From: Natronoarchaeum mannanilyticum
GTDB lineage: Archaea; Halobacteriota; Halobacteria; Halobacteriales; Natronoarchaeaceae
Direction of reading: 5' to 3'
Assembly: GCF_039522665.1 (NCBI RefSeq)
Contig: NZ_BAAADV010000001.1
Location: 1,317,129-1,381,128, forward strand
Length of the DNA: 64,000 bases
The notes beneath the pieces are model-generated. The model was not told where the DNA came from, searched no databases, and worked only from the letters and a program-made list of their open reading frames with translations. Shown one piece after another: positions 53,905-62,742 of the stretch (positions are counted from its first letter, which is position 1; each line of letters starts with the position of its first letter). Position numbers and translations under genes: made by a program.

Positions 53905-54999
53905 ATGACCCGGAAATCCGCGGATACGATACGGTCAGCCGACACCGCTCTCTATCGCGTGCCGAACGACCAGGTTCTCGAGGACGCGACGCAGTCGTTC
54001 GACACGCTGGAGATCGTCTCGGTCACCCTGGAGTCGGAGGGCGGCCGGCGCGGACTCGGATTCACCTACACGATCGGCCGCGGCGGCGCCGCGACCAAGC
54101 GGTTCCTCGACGACGAACTCGTCCCGCTGCTGGAGGGCCAGCCGGTCGCTCCCCGCACGGTCCGGTCGAACTTGCGGGGGAACACGACGTTCGTCGGACG
54201 CGAAGGGATAAGCGAGTTCGCCGTCGCGGCCGTCGACATCGCCGTCTGGGACCTCCTCGGGAAGATCACCGGACTCCCGCTGTGCGAGCTCCTCGGCGGG
54301 GCCCGACGGCCCGTCCCGATGTACGAGACCGACGGCGGCTGGCTCCAGTACGACGCCGACACTCTCGTCGAGAACGCGAAGGGGATCGCCGAGGACGGGT
54401 TCGCGGGCATGAAGATGAAGGTGGGATCGTCGGTCGATCGCGACGTCACGCGCGTGCGCGCCGTCCGGGACGCGCTTCCGGCCGACCTGGACCTGATGCT
54501 CGACGCCAACTGCTCGTACACGGTGCCGGAAGCGCGTGACCTGGCCGGGCGGCTCGACGACGCGGCGATAACCTGGCTGGAGGAACCGCTCCCCAAGGGC
54601 GACTACGCGTCGTACGCCGACCTGCGCGAGCGCATCGACGTCCCGATCGCCACCGGCGAGAACTTCTACAACGAGACGCAGTTCCGGCAGGTGATCGACC
54701 GGAACGCCGTCGATTACCTGCAGCCCGACGTCTGCCGGGTCGGCGGGATCTCGCCGTGGCTGAACGTCGCCGAGCAGGCGGCGGCGACTGGCCTCGCCCT
54801 GTCGCCGCACTACATCGAGCCGCTCCACGCCCACCTCGCGTGTGCCTTCGACAACGTCCCGTACATCGAACACCACTCAACCGTGTTGGACGAACTACTC
54901 GCCGATCCCGTCGCGGTCGAGGACGGGGAGATACTCCCGCCCGACCGTCCGGGACACGGGATGGCCTTCGAGGGCGCGGACGCGTACCGGGTGAACTGA
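53905..54999 (+). CDS. mandelate racemase/enolase-superfamily sugar-acid dehydratase
   Basis: 364 residues. Lid domain to ~130; barrel with GFAGMKMKVGSS (KxK catalytic strand), metal ligands in DLMLDANCSYTV, ITWLEEPLPKGDY and IATGENFYNET, then DYLQPDVCRVGGISPWL and the His-bearing LSPHYIEPLHAHL. KMKV and DANC...EEP...ATGE are the mandelate racemase/fuconate-dehydratase style. Likely dehydrates an aldonate such as L-fuconate, L-rhamnonate or galactonate. The FAH, Gfo/Idh and lactate genes nearby favour a 6-deoxy sugar acid. Confidence 0.83.
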   Translation: MTRKSADTIRSADTALYRVPNDQVLEDATQSFDTLEIVSVTLESEGGRRGLGFTYTIGRGGAATKRFLDDELVPLLEGQPVAPRTVRSNLRGNTTFVGREGISEFAVAAVDIAVWDLLGKITGLPLCELLGGARRPVPMYETDGGWLQYDADTLVENAKGIAEDGFAGMKMKVGSSVDRDVTRVRAVRDALPADLDLMLDANCSYTVPEARDLAGRLDDAAITWLEEPLPKGDYASYADLRERIDVPIATGENFYNETQFRQVIDRNAVDYLQPDVCRVGGISPWLNVAEQAAATGLALSPHYIEPLHAHLACAFDNVPYIEHHSTVLDELLADPVAVEDGEILPPDRPGHGMAFEGADAYRVN

Positions 55000-55041
55000 T
55001 CCTCGACGTTCGCGCGAGCTCGGCGGCGGCCGCGAACCGTT

Positions 55042-55058
55042 GTCCACCTATCGTGGAC
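55042..55058 (+). promoter_or_regulatory. operator-like site, copy C
   Basis: GTCCACCTATCGTGGAC, a perfect inverted repeat of GTCCAC/GTGGAC around CTATC. It lies 43 bases after the enolase stop. Confidence 0.6.
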
Positions 55059-55099
55059 GCGATTCGAAAGCGTCAGTCGTAGATTGGGCGGCCGTGTGA

Positions 55100-55119
55100 T
55101 TACAGTCTTATGTCTGTAA
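55100..55119. repeat. perfect inverted repeat TTACAG-N8-CTGTAA
   Basis: Six-base arms (55100-55105, 55114-55119) in the AT-rich gap between two operator-like sites, just before AATAATAATAAAATATA at about 55147-55163, which resembles a promoter box. Confidence 0.6.
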
Positions 55120-55209
55120 ATTCACGGCGGCTCTCGGAGATCTTAATGAATAATAATAAAATATACTGCGTTCTACCCGTCAATCCGCCCTTCACCGGCC
55201 CTCGATGGC

Positions 55210-55226
55210 GTCTATTTTTGTTGGAC
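55210..55226 (+). promoter_or_regulatory. operator-like site, copy B
   Basis: GTCTATTTTTGTTGGAC, part of a 22-bp stretch identical but for one base to the copy near 39.56 kb. It is next to the 3' end of the pseudogene. Confidence 0.55.
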
Positions 55227-55262
55227 GCGCTCCGATCGGGCCCCGGAGACGCACCCGGCCGG

Positions 55263-56158
55263 TCAGTCGAACGAGAACACCGGTTTGCAGGTTTCGGAGT
55301 CCAGGAACGCCTCGAACGCCGCCGTCGGGTCGTCGGCGTAGAAGGACGTGTCGAGCATCGCCGCCGGCTCTATCGTTCCGTTGTCGATGAGCCGGATCGC
55401 CTGCTCGAAGTCCCGCCACTGGGACCCGTAGGACGTTTCGATCCGTATCTCGCCCCGGACGACCGGTGTCATGCGCAGTTCGCTCCCGTCGCCGGGAAGG
55501 CCGATGACGACTACTTCGCCGCCCTTGCGGACGTGTTCGACGGCGTCCTCGACGCCGGTGTGGTGACCGGTGGTGTCGAAGACCACGTCGAACCCGCGAC
55601 CGTCCGTGAACGATGTCATCCGGTCTTCGGCGGCGTCGACGGCGAGGTTGACGGTTTCGATCCCCCGGTCGTCGACCAGCGGCAGTCGGTACTTCGCGTC
55701 CCTGTCCAGCCCCGAGACGAAGACGTTCGCGCCGATCGAGTCGGCGATCGTAGCGACCAAAACGCCGATCGGTCCCGGTCCCTCCACGAGGACGCGGTCG
55801 CCCGGCGTCAGCGACGACTGTTCGAGCACCGCGCGAGCCGCGATGCTCGTCGGCTCGGCGACGGCGGCCTCCCGCAGCGGCGTCGATTCCGGTACCCCGT
55901 GAACGAACGTCTCGTCGACGGTCGTGAACTCCGCGTACGCCCCGTCGGTGTGCATGCCGGTGATCGAGAAGTTCTGGCAGACGTTCGACTGTCCGTTCTT
56001 GCACTGAAAACAGTCGCCGCAGCGGTGGATCGGTTCCTCGATCACCTTGTCGCCGACCGAGAGCCCGTCGACCTCGTCGCCGACTGCGGCGACGGTTCCG
56101 GTCGCTCGCGCTCCTGTACCTCCACCGCCCTCGGACCAGTCTGTACTATCGCTCTCAT
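55263..56158 (-). pseudogene. zinc-dependent alcohol dehydrogenase with internal deletion and frameshift
   Basis: The N-terminus is present from the ATG at 56158 ([22 protein letters not shown]), then the frame runs off to a stop. In another frame the protein resumes at [23 protein letters not shown] near 56094 and continues through the structural-zinc loop [17 protein letters not shown], the Rossmann [17 protein letters not shown] and a normal C-terminus at 55263. What is missing is the segment of about 40 residues with the catalytic zinc Cys and GHE. A gene caller would report a shortened 260-residue protein from 56045, but it lacks the catalytic site. Probably a former sugar-acid dehydrogenase of this island, now inactive. 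Confidence 0.83.
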
Positions 56159-56297
56159 GATTTCGACCAGCAGCTCGAATACCAGTTCAGGACGCGGAAT
56201 CATGGAGATACTGGTGCGCCGTGTCGACCGCCGGCCGCCGGCTGCGGGGGGCGTAATCACCAGAATCCTTATGATGGTCGGCGTAAACCCTCCTCGT

Positions 56298-57029
56298 ATG
56301 CGACGAGTTCGATTCAGCGACCCGGCCGGGAGCGTCAGAACTGGAACCTGGACCGAGGACGGCATCGAGTTCGGTGGACGGACGTACGATCCCGAGACGG
56401 TCGACGTGCGCTCCCCGGTCAAGCCGAGCAAGATCGTGTGCGTCGGTCTCAACTACGCCGACCACGCCGAAGAGGAGGGCATGGAGCTGCCCGATCGACC
56501 GATGCTCTTTTTGAAACCGCCGAACACGGTGTCCGGTCACGGCGACGAGATCCCGCTTCCACCGGGCAAAGAATCGGTGGAGTACGAGGCCGAACTCGGC
56601 GTCGTCATCGGCGAGCAGTGCCGCAACGTTCCGGAGGAGGAGGCGATGTCAGTCGTCGACGGGTTCACCTGTCTCAACGACGTGTCGAACCGCGACGACC
56701 AGCGCGTCGAGCAGAACTGGGTCCGCGGGAAGGCGTTCGACAACGCCGCGCCGGTCGGACCGGTCGTGGCGACGCCCGACGAGGTCCCTGACGACGCGGC
56801 CGTCGAACTGCGCGTCAACGGCGAGGTACGACAGAGCTCCAGTCGCGACCAGTTTATCTTCTCGGTCGAAGAGCTGATCGCCGAGATCACCGCGTACATG
56901 ACGCTGGAACCGGGCGACGTGATTTCGACCGGAACGCCCGCCGGCGTCGGTCCGCTTTCCGACGGCGACGTCGTCGAGGTCGAGATCGAGGGCGTCGGCG
57001 TCCTGGAAAACGAGTTCACCCGTCGGTAG
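56298..57029 (+). CDS. FAH-family hydrolase (diketo-deoxy acid hydrolase type)
   Basis: 243 residues from the ATG at 56298 ([16 protein letters not shown]); upstream frame extension is antisense to the pseudogene. FAHD1-like core: [51 protein letters not shown] (Glu metal ligands), [28 protein letters not shown]. In Haloferax rhamnose catabolism an enzyme of this family cleaves 2,4-diketo-3-deoxyrhamnonate to pyruvate and L-lactate; acylpyruvases are the alternative. Upstream enolase and lactate genes favour the former. Confidence 0.83.
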   Translation: MRRVRFSDPAGSVRTGTWTEDGIEFGGRTYDPETVDVRSPVKPSKIVCVGLNYADHAEEEGMELPDRPMLFLKPPNTVSGHGDEIPLPPGKESVEYEAELGVVIGEQCRNVPEEEAMSVVDGFTCLNDVSNRDDQRVEQNWVRGKAFDNAAPVGPVVATPDEVPDDAAVELRVNGEVRQSSSRDQFIFSVEELIAEITAYMTLEPGDVISTGTPAGVGPLSDGDVVEVEIEGVGVLENEFTRR

Positions 57030-57128
57030 GCTCGAATCTCTCGATCCGTTCCCCCGCTTCGTCCGGGGGTGACGCGAAACCGGACAGAAGTTTAATGATT
57101 GCTCGCGATACACAGTGACACGCCACCA

Positions 57129-58226
57129 ATGACCTATCGAGCAGGGATAATCGGCACCGGCGGGATCGCCGGAATGGGAATCCTCGGAATGCACGACGAG
57201 GACGCCATCGGACAGGAGAAGATACGCGCCAGCCACGCGGGCGGGTACGACGCCGCGCCGGGTATCGAACTCGTCGCGGTCGCCGACATCGACGAGGAGA
57301 ACCTCCGTCGGTTCGGCGAGGCGTGGGAGATCCCGCCCGAGCGCCGCTACGAGGGCCACGAGGCGATGCTGGCCGAGGAGGACCTGGACGCGGTGTCGGT
57401 GTGCACGCCGTCGTTCCTGCACCGCGACCACGTCGTCGACGCCGCGCGGTCCGCGGCCGCTCCCGACGTCGTCTGGTGCGAGAAGCCGATCGCCTCCGGC
57501 GTGTCCGACGCCGAGGAGATGATCGAGGCGTGCGACGACGCCGACGCGGAGCTTCTCGTCAACCACTCCTTCCGGTTCACGGACAAGCTGCAGCGCCTCC
57601 ACGCGCTGATACAGGAGGACGACCTCCTCGGCGAGGTCCACTCGGTGTCGAGCCAGTTCAGGATGGAACTGCTCCGGAACTCGACCCACCTGCTCGATAT
57701 GCTCGTCTATCTGCTGAACGCCCGGGCGGATCAGGTCTCCGGGTACATCTCGCGGGAAAACGAGGCGGTCGATTCGCTCGAGGCGGACCGGGACGTCGAC
57801 GACGCCGCAGGCGGGGGGTACGTCCTGCTCGACGACGGGACGTTCGCCACGATCGACTGCACCATCCCGCGGGACGACTCGTCGATGACCCTGTCGTTCG
57901 TCGGGAGTGAAGGCAAACTGTACATGAACAACGACGACGGAGAGTGGCGCTACTGGTCGCTCGAGGACGGGGAGCACGTCGAGGAGCCGCTGCCCGGCAT
58001 CGAGGGGGCGTGGACGTGGGACGACGACTACGAATCGGCCTTCGAGAACGCGGCGACCCACGTCGTCGCCCTGCTCGACGGCGAAGCGACGAACCGCTCG
58101 CCGGGCCTGGAGGCGCTCCGATCGCTGGAGATCATCGTCGGGTTTTACATCTCCCACTACACGGGCGGTGACGTCTCGATCCCGCTCGACAGACCGCTCC
58201 GCGACGTGACGATCACGTCCTGGTGA
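57129..58226 (+). CDS. Gfo/Idh/MocA-family oxidoreductase
   Basis: 365 residues from the ATG at 57129 (MTYRAGIIGTGGIAGMGIL); an upstream TTG-like start at 57099 is less likely. Rossmann motif GTGGIAG, catalytic WCEKPIASGVSDAEEMI, LLVNHSFRFTDKLQRLHAL and NSTHLLDMLVYLLN. Differs clearly from the Gfo6 at 36.7 kb. Probably a sugar or sugar-acid dehydrogenase of the deoxysugar route. TATA-like TTTAATGAT lies near 57090. It ends the catabolic island. Confidence 0.83.
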   Translation: MTYRAGIIGTGGIAGMGILGMHDEDAIGQEKIRASHAGGYDAAPGIELVAVADIDEENLRRFGEAWEIPPERRYEGHEAMLAEEDLDAVSVCTPSFLHRDHVVDAARSAAAPDVVWCEKPIASGVSDAEEMIEACDDADAELLVNHSFRFTDKLQRLHALIQEDDLLGEVHSVSSQFRMELLRNSTHLLDMLVYLLNARADQVSGYISRENEAVDSLEADRDVDDAAGGGYVLLDDGTFATIDCTIPRDDSSMTLSFVGSEGKLYMNNDDGEWRYWSLEDGEHVEEPLPGIEGAWTWDDDYESAFENAATHVVALLDGEATNRSPGLEALRSLEIIVGFYISHYTGGDVSIPLDRPLRDVTITSW

Positions 58227-58453
58227 CGCTTCGAGATGTGGCCGGAACGCGGCGACACCCGGCGCGTAGCATCGGAGATCAAACGCATTTCCTTTATTAA
58301 TAGAAATCTGATTAGATGATCGAAGTAACGGATTTATTATGTTTTCGATGTCGTGTAGATCGACAGTCCAAACGGAGATCATCAGCCGGCCCGCGGGGGT
58401 GAAAGGAGTCCGCCGATGGTTGTCGACTGGCTCGGATACAAAAGTGCTGTTCT

Positions 58454-58474
58454 CGCCATAAAATGGCGATTTTG
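58454..58474 (+). terminator. hairpin followed by T-run
   Basis: TCGCCAT (58454-58460), AAA loop, ATGGCGA (58464-58470), then TTTT. Perfect seven-base stem in the AT-rich gap 230 bases after the Gfo/Idh stop. May end a transcript; archaeal terminators usually need only T-runs. Confidence 0.45.
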
Positions 58475-58552
58475 AACTGAGTATCTAATTATATATCTTA
58501 AGATAGTAAAAATAATATATAATTTCTTGATATAGGTGCGGATTTTAAATAT

Positions 58553-58590
58553 ATCTGCCGCGGATCGTCGTCAAGTGAGTTACGGCAGAT
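58553..58590. repeat. inverted repeat upstream of uvrB
   Basis: ATCTGCCG at 58553-58560 and CGGCAGAT at 58583-58590, perfect 8-base arms around 22 bases. Confidence 0.5.
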
Positions 58591-58633
58591 TTTAGCTCCT
58601 AGTCACGGTTATTTCTCCGGTTTTATCGAACAG

Positions 58634-58655
58634 ATCACCGCGATCAGGAGGTGAT
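58634..58655 (+). promoter_or_regulatory. strong ribosome-binding site inside a possible hairpin
   Basis: AGGAGGTGAT is the exact match to the anti-Shine-Dalgarno end of archaeal 16S rRNA. Its GGTGAT (58650-58655) pairs with ATCACC at 58634-58639, so the site could be masked. It precedes the short frame starting at 58658. Confidence 0.45.
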
Positions 58656-58657
58656 AA

Positions 58658-58816
58658 ATGGGAGATCTCGTCGGTTTCTTCACTCGGGCGCGTCCGCGCT
58701 CTGTGGTGGTGTCTGGAGCAACCAGATTTGGACGTTTGCCCGTCCGATTTCCGGCAGTATATAAGATTAGAATATATAACAGATATATGGTTTTATGCGC
58801 AAACTATGAAGTGTGA
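58658..58816 (+). CDS. candidate 52-residue small protein
   Basis: ATG directly after the strong ribosome-binding site. The product starts MGDLVGFFTRARPRSVVVSG and ends in an Arg/Tyr-rich part (VYKIRIYNRYMVLCANYEV). The second half has AT-rich codons unlike core genes, and no family is recognised, so coding is uncertain. The rest of 58227-58912 has no supported gene and is very AT-rich. Confidence 0.3.
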   Translation: MGDLVGFFTRARPRSVVVSGATRFGRLPVRFPAVYKIRIYNRYMVLCANYEV

Positions 58817-58912
58817 TGTACTTTCTATCGCGCCAAGTTCGGGTTCCCGCGCGGCTGCCGCCAGCGCAGCGAGCGGACGCGTAAAGTGCTTCGAGCACCA
58901 ACGCAGTTCCAG

Positions 58913-60976
58913 ATGAGAGACGCCAATTCCGGGCCGCTGTCGCCGGACCGACCGGAGCAGGAGCGCCCGTTTCGAGTCGAGGCGCCCTTCGAGCCCGCGG
59001 GCGATCAGCCCGAGGCCATCGAGCAGCTCGCGGAGGGCTACCGACAGGGTGCCGACGAACAGACGCTTTTGGGGGTGACCGGGTCGGGCAAGACCAACAC
59101 CGTCTCGTGGGTGATCGAGGAGATCCAGAAACCCACGCTGGTCATCGCCCACAACAAGACGCTGGCCGCCCAGCTCTACGAGGAGTTCAAGAACCTGTTC
59201 CCGGACAACGCGGTCGAGTACTTCGTCTCCTACTACGACTACTACCAGCCCGAGGCCTACGTCGAGCAGACCGACACCTACATCGACAAGGACGCCTCGA
59301 TCAACGACGAGATCGACAAGCTGCGCCACTCCGCGACGCGATCGCTCCTGACGCGGGACGACGTGATCGTCGTCGCTTCCGTCTCTGCGATCTACGGGCT
59401 GGGCGACCCGGCGAACTACGAGGCGATGAGCCTCCGCCTCGAGGACGGGCAGCAGATCGATCGCGACGAGCTCCTGAGTCGCCTCGTCGACCTGAACTAC
59501 GAGCGCAACGACGTCGACTTCACGCAGGGCACGTTCCGCGTCCGGGGCGACACCGTCGAGATCTACCCGATGTACGGCCGGTACGCCGTCCGCGTCGAGC
59601 TGTGGGGCGACGAGATCGATCGCATGACGAAGGTCGATCCGATGCACGGCGAGGTCAAAAGCGAGGAACCCGCCGTGTTGCTCCACCCCGCGGAGCACTA
59701 CTCCGTCGAGGACGACACGCTCGAGGACGCCATCGAGATGATCGAGTCCGACCTCGAGGATCGGATCGCGTACTTCGAGCGCAAGGGCGACATGCTCGCC
59801 GCCCAGCGCATCGAGGAGCGCACCACGTTCGACTTAGAGATGATGCGCGAGGCGGGCTACTGTTCGGGGATCGAGAACTACTCGGTGTACCTCGCGGATC
59901 GGGAATCGGGCGAGGCGCCCTACACCCTGATGGACTACTTCCCCGACGACTTCCTGACCGTGATCGACGAGTCCCACCAGACGATCCCCCAGATCAAGGG
60001 CCAGTACGCCGGCGACAAGTCCCGGAAGGACTCGCTGGTCGAGAACGGCTTCCGACTGCCGACGGCCTACGACAACCGCCCCCTGACGTTCGAGGAGTTC
60101 GAGGAGAAAGCCGGGAAGTCGCTGTACGTCTCGGCGACGCCCGGCGACTACGAGCGCGAGCACTCCGCCCAGATCGTCGAGCAGATCGTTCGGCCCACCC
60201 ACCTCGTCGACCCGAAAGTCGAGGTGTCGGACGCCACCGGGCAGGTCGAGGACCTGATGGACCGGATCGACAAGCGCATCGAGCGCGACGAGCGAACGCT
60301 CGTCACGACGCTCACCAAGCGCATGGCCGAGGACCTCACCGAGTACCTCGAAGAGTCGGGCGTCGACGTCGCGTACATGCACGACGAGACCGATACCTTA
60401 GAGCGCCACGAGCTGATCCGGTCGCTCCGCAAGGGCGAGATCGACGTGCTCGTCGGCATCAACCTCCTGCGCGAGGGGCTGGACATCCCCGAGGTGTCGC
60501 TCGTGGCGATCCTCGACGCCGACCAGCAGGGATTCTTGCGCTCCGAGACGACGCTCGTCCAGACGATGGGGCGCGCCGCGCGAAACGTCAACGGCGAGGT
60601 CGTGCTGTACGCCGACGAGATGACCGACGCGATGGAGGCCGCGATCGACGAGACCCAGCGCCGCCGGAAGATCCAGCAGGAGTACAACGAGGAACACGGG
60701 TTCGAGGCGACCACGATCGAGAAGGAGATCGGCGAGACGAACCTGCCGGGCGCGGAAACCGACACGAGCGGCGTCGCCGGCGAGGGCCCCGGCGACGAGG
60801 AGGAAGCCGCCCGCCGGGTCGAGGAACTCGAAAAACAGATGCAGGAGGCCGCGAACAACCTGGAGTTCGAGCTCGCGGCGGACATCCGCGACCGGATGCG
60901 CGAACTGCGCGAGGAGTTCGATCTGGGCGGCACGGACGACGAGGGTATCGCGCCCGAACCGGATTCGGAGTTCTGA
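58913..60976 (+). CDS. uvrB: excinuclease ABC subunit B
   Basis: 687 residues from the ATG at 58913 ([16 protein letters not shown]), the normal UvrB length. Walker A GVTGSGKT at 54-61, [14 protein letters not shown], the beta-hairpin [21 protein letters not shown] (DEAD-type box), helicase motifs [25 protein letters not shown] and [12 protein letters not shown], and a C-terminal UVR helix pair [22 protein letters not shown]. It is the DNA-damage verifying helicase of nucleotide excision repair, gained from bacteria in halophilic archaea. It stands alone here; uvrA and uvrC are not in the window. Confidence 0.97.
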   Translation: MRDANSGPLSPDRPEQERPFRVEAPFEPAGDQPEAIEQLAEGYRQGADEQTLLGVTGSGKTNTVSWVIEEIQKPTLVIAHNKTLAAQLYEEFKNLFPDNAVEYFVSYYDYYQPEAYVEQTDTYIDKDASINDEIDKLRHSATRSLLTRDDVIVVASVSAIYGLGDPANYEAMSLRLEDGQQIDRDELLSRLVDLNYERNDVDFTQGTFRVRGDTVEIYPMYGRYAVRVELWGDEIDRMTKVDPMHGEVKSEEPAVLLHPAEHYSVEDDTLEDAIEMIESDLEDRIAYFERKGDMLAAQRIEERTTFDLEMMREAGYCSGIENYSVYLADRESGEAPYTLMDYFPDDFLTVIDESHQTIPQIKGQYAGDKSRKDSLVENGFRLPTAYDNRPLTFEEFEEKAGKSLYVSATPGDYEREHSAQIVEQIVRPTHLVDPKVEVSDATGQVEDLMDRIDKRIERDERTLVTTLTKRMAEDLTEYLEESGVDVAYMHDETDTLERHELIRSLRKGEIDVLVGINLLREGLDIPEVSLVAILDADQQGFLRSETTLVQTMGRAARNVNGEVVLYADEMTDAMEAAIDETQRRRKIQQEYNEEHGFEATTIEKEIGETNLPGAETDTSGVAGEGPGDEEEAARRVEELEKQMQEAANNLEFELAADIRDRMRELREEFDLGGTDDEGIAPEPDSEF

Positions 60977-61070
60977 TCGCCCGAACGCTGCGTCACCTCC
61001 CTTCGTCTCTCGTTCGCTCCACCGCCGAATCATAGAAAAATTGATTTGATTGGTGACGAATCGGCTTTGC

Positions 61071-62126
61071 ATGGCCCTCTCTGCCGACAGGCGATTCACG
61101 CTGCGCATGGCGATCGCGCTCGGGCTGATCGTCGCGCTGCCGTTCGCGTTCGGCCTCGCGATGCACTGGGTGTTCTTCGAGGTCGTGCCGACGCTGTACG
61201 CCGCGTGGGTCAGCGGCGTCCCCACCGACGGCATCCAGGCGCCGGGGGCGAACGGCCTCGGGGTCTCGTATTTTGCGCTCACCGGGCTGCTGGTCGCCGG
61301 GCTGGTCGCCCAGTTCGTCTTCGGCGACCGGTTCGCGCTGCGCTCCAGCGGCGCGCGGCGGGTCGACCGCGAAGACCGTCCCGACCTGCACGCACGCGTC
61401 GATCGCCTCGCCCAGCGCGCCGACCTCCCGGCGCCCGACGTCGCGGTCGTCCCCGAGGACGACGTTCCCAACGCCTTCGCCGTCGGTCGCTCGCCGCGTT
61501 CCTCGACCGTCGTCGTCACGCAGGGCCTGCTGGACACGCTCGACGGCGACGAGCTCGACGCCGTGATCGCCCACGAACTCGCACACGTCAAAAACCGCGA
61601 CGGCGCTCTCATGACCGTCGCGTACCTGCTGCCGTCGCTGACCTACGCCGTCGCCGCGGCGGCCTACTTCCTGTTGATCCACTCGCCCCGCACGCTCCTT
61701 TACGCCGACTTCGACGTCGACGACGACGCCGGCCCGGCGATCCTCGGCATCGTCGCCGTCTTCCTCGTCACGTCGCTGCTGACGCTGCTGCTCTCGGCGC
61801 TGTTCTGGGCCGCGAGCTACCTCATGCACCGGATCCTCTCGCGCTACCGGGAGTACGCCGCCGACCGCGGCGCGGCGGCGCTCACCGATCCGTTCGCGCT
61901 GGCCAGCGCGCTCGAAGCGATCGACGAGGAGATGCAGGCCGCCCCCGACACGGATCTCCGACTGGAAGACGGCGGCATCGAGGCGCTGTACGTCGCACCC
62001 CTGGAGACAGAGCTGTTCGACCGCGACGACGACGCCCTGCTCAGCCGCGACATCTTTCCGGCGACGCACCCGCCGACCGACGAGCGAATCGGTCGGCTGA
62101 CCGACGCGGGTGAGGAGCGGTACTAG
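61071..62126 (+). CDS. M48-family (HtpX-like) membrane metalloprotease
   Basis: 351 residues from the ATG at 61071 (MALSADRRFTLRMAIALG); a TTG at 61050 is in frame but less likely. Two N-terminal helices, then the peptidase domain: PNAFAVGRSPRSSTVVVTQGLL, zinc motif VIAHELAHVKNRD (HExxH), two further helices and RYREYAADRGAAAL supplying the third zinc ligand Glu. HtpX-type proteases degrade damaged membrane proteins. All catalytic residues are present. Monocistronic. Confidence 0.88.
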   Translation: MALSADRRFTLRMAIALGLIVALPFAFGLAMHWVFFEVVPTLYAAWVSGVPTDGIQAPGANGLGVSYFALTGLLVAGLVAQFVFGDRFALRSSGARRVDREDRPDLHARVDRLAQRADLPAPDVAVVPEDDVPNAFAVGRSPRSSTVVVTQGLLDTLDGDELDAVIAHELAHVKNRDGALMTVAYLLPSLTYAVAAAAYFLLIHSPRTLLYADFDVDDDAGPAILGIVAVFLVTSLLTLLLSALFWAASYLMHRILSRYREYAADRGAAALTDPFALASALEAIDEEMQAAPDTDLRLEDGGIEALYVAPLETELFDRDDDALLSRDIFPATHPPTDERIGRLTDAGEERY

Positions 62127-62184
62127 TCTCGTATATCTGTGGCCGCTCCAAAGATATAATGGACCGCGCCGCGTACTCCGACGT

Positions 62185-62742
62185 ATGACCGACCGAGGCC
62201 TCGATTCGTGGACCGACGATCTCACGGCCCGCGAGCGGGTGCGGGAGATCGCGACGACGCTCACCAGTCCGCGATCCGTCGAGTGGGTCCGCGAGGAGGC
62301 GCAGGTATCCTCGTGGCAGACTGCAAAGGACGAACTGGAGATGCTCGTCCAGTTCGGTCAGGTGCAGGCGATCGACGGGGACGACGGGAACACGAAGTAC
62401 GCGCCCAACTACCAGCGTCGGTACTTCGACGAACTCGCCGAGCTCATCAACGATCACGCGCGGGACGAGCTTCGCGAGCAGATCGCGGACGTGCAGGCGG
62501 AGATCGACGAGTGGAAATCGGAGTTCGAGGTCGAGTCGAGAGACGAACTGGAGTCGACGCTCGCCGAGGAGGGGCTCTCCGGCGAAGAGGTTCGGCGCCG
62601 CAACGAGATCCTCCGGCAGTGGGAGCGATACGAGGATAACAAGCGGCTCCTGCAACACGCCCTCGAACTGTACGACGACGCCCGGTCGCTCCATCCCGGT
62701 GCGGACGATCCATCGAACTCGTCGCTGTCGGTCTCCCAGTAG
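62185..62742 (+). CDS. HTH-domain protein (DUF7342-like), possible antitoxin
   Basis: 185 residues from the ATG at 62185 (MTDRGLDSWTDDLTARERVR). N-terminal winged helix (EIATTLTSPRSVEWVREEAQVSSWQTAKDELEMLVQFGQV), then a long charged coiled coil (INDHARDELREQIADVQAEIDEWKSEFEVES). It abuts the next gene with no gap (TAG then ATG), so they are coupled. Haloarchaea have many HTH plus small-protein pairs, some of TumA/TumE toxin-antitoxin type; that reading is inference. Confidence 0.72.
   Translation: MTDRGLDSWTDDLTARERVREIATTLTSPRSVEWVREEAQVSSWQTAKDELEMLVQFGQVQAIDGDDGNTKYAPNYQRRYFDELAELINDHARDELREQIADVQAEIDEWKSEFEVESRDELESTLAEEGLSGEEVRRRNEILRQWERYEDNKRLLQHALELYDDARSLHPGADDPSNSSLSVSQ

Noticed and set aside
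55263..56045. functional 260-residue alcohol dehydrogenase
   Set aside because: It would lack the catalytic zinc Cys and GHE segment, while a matching N-terminus lies just upstream in another frame.
55110..56297. N-terminal extension of the FAH gene to 639 residues
   Set aside because: The extra part is antisense to the dehydrogenase pseudogene; the FAH fold starts at the ATG at 56298.
58227..58912. possible tRNA or structured RNA upstream of uvrB
   Set aside because: Several short inverted repeats are present but no cloverleaf or known RNA pattern could be built.
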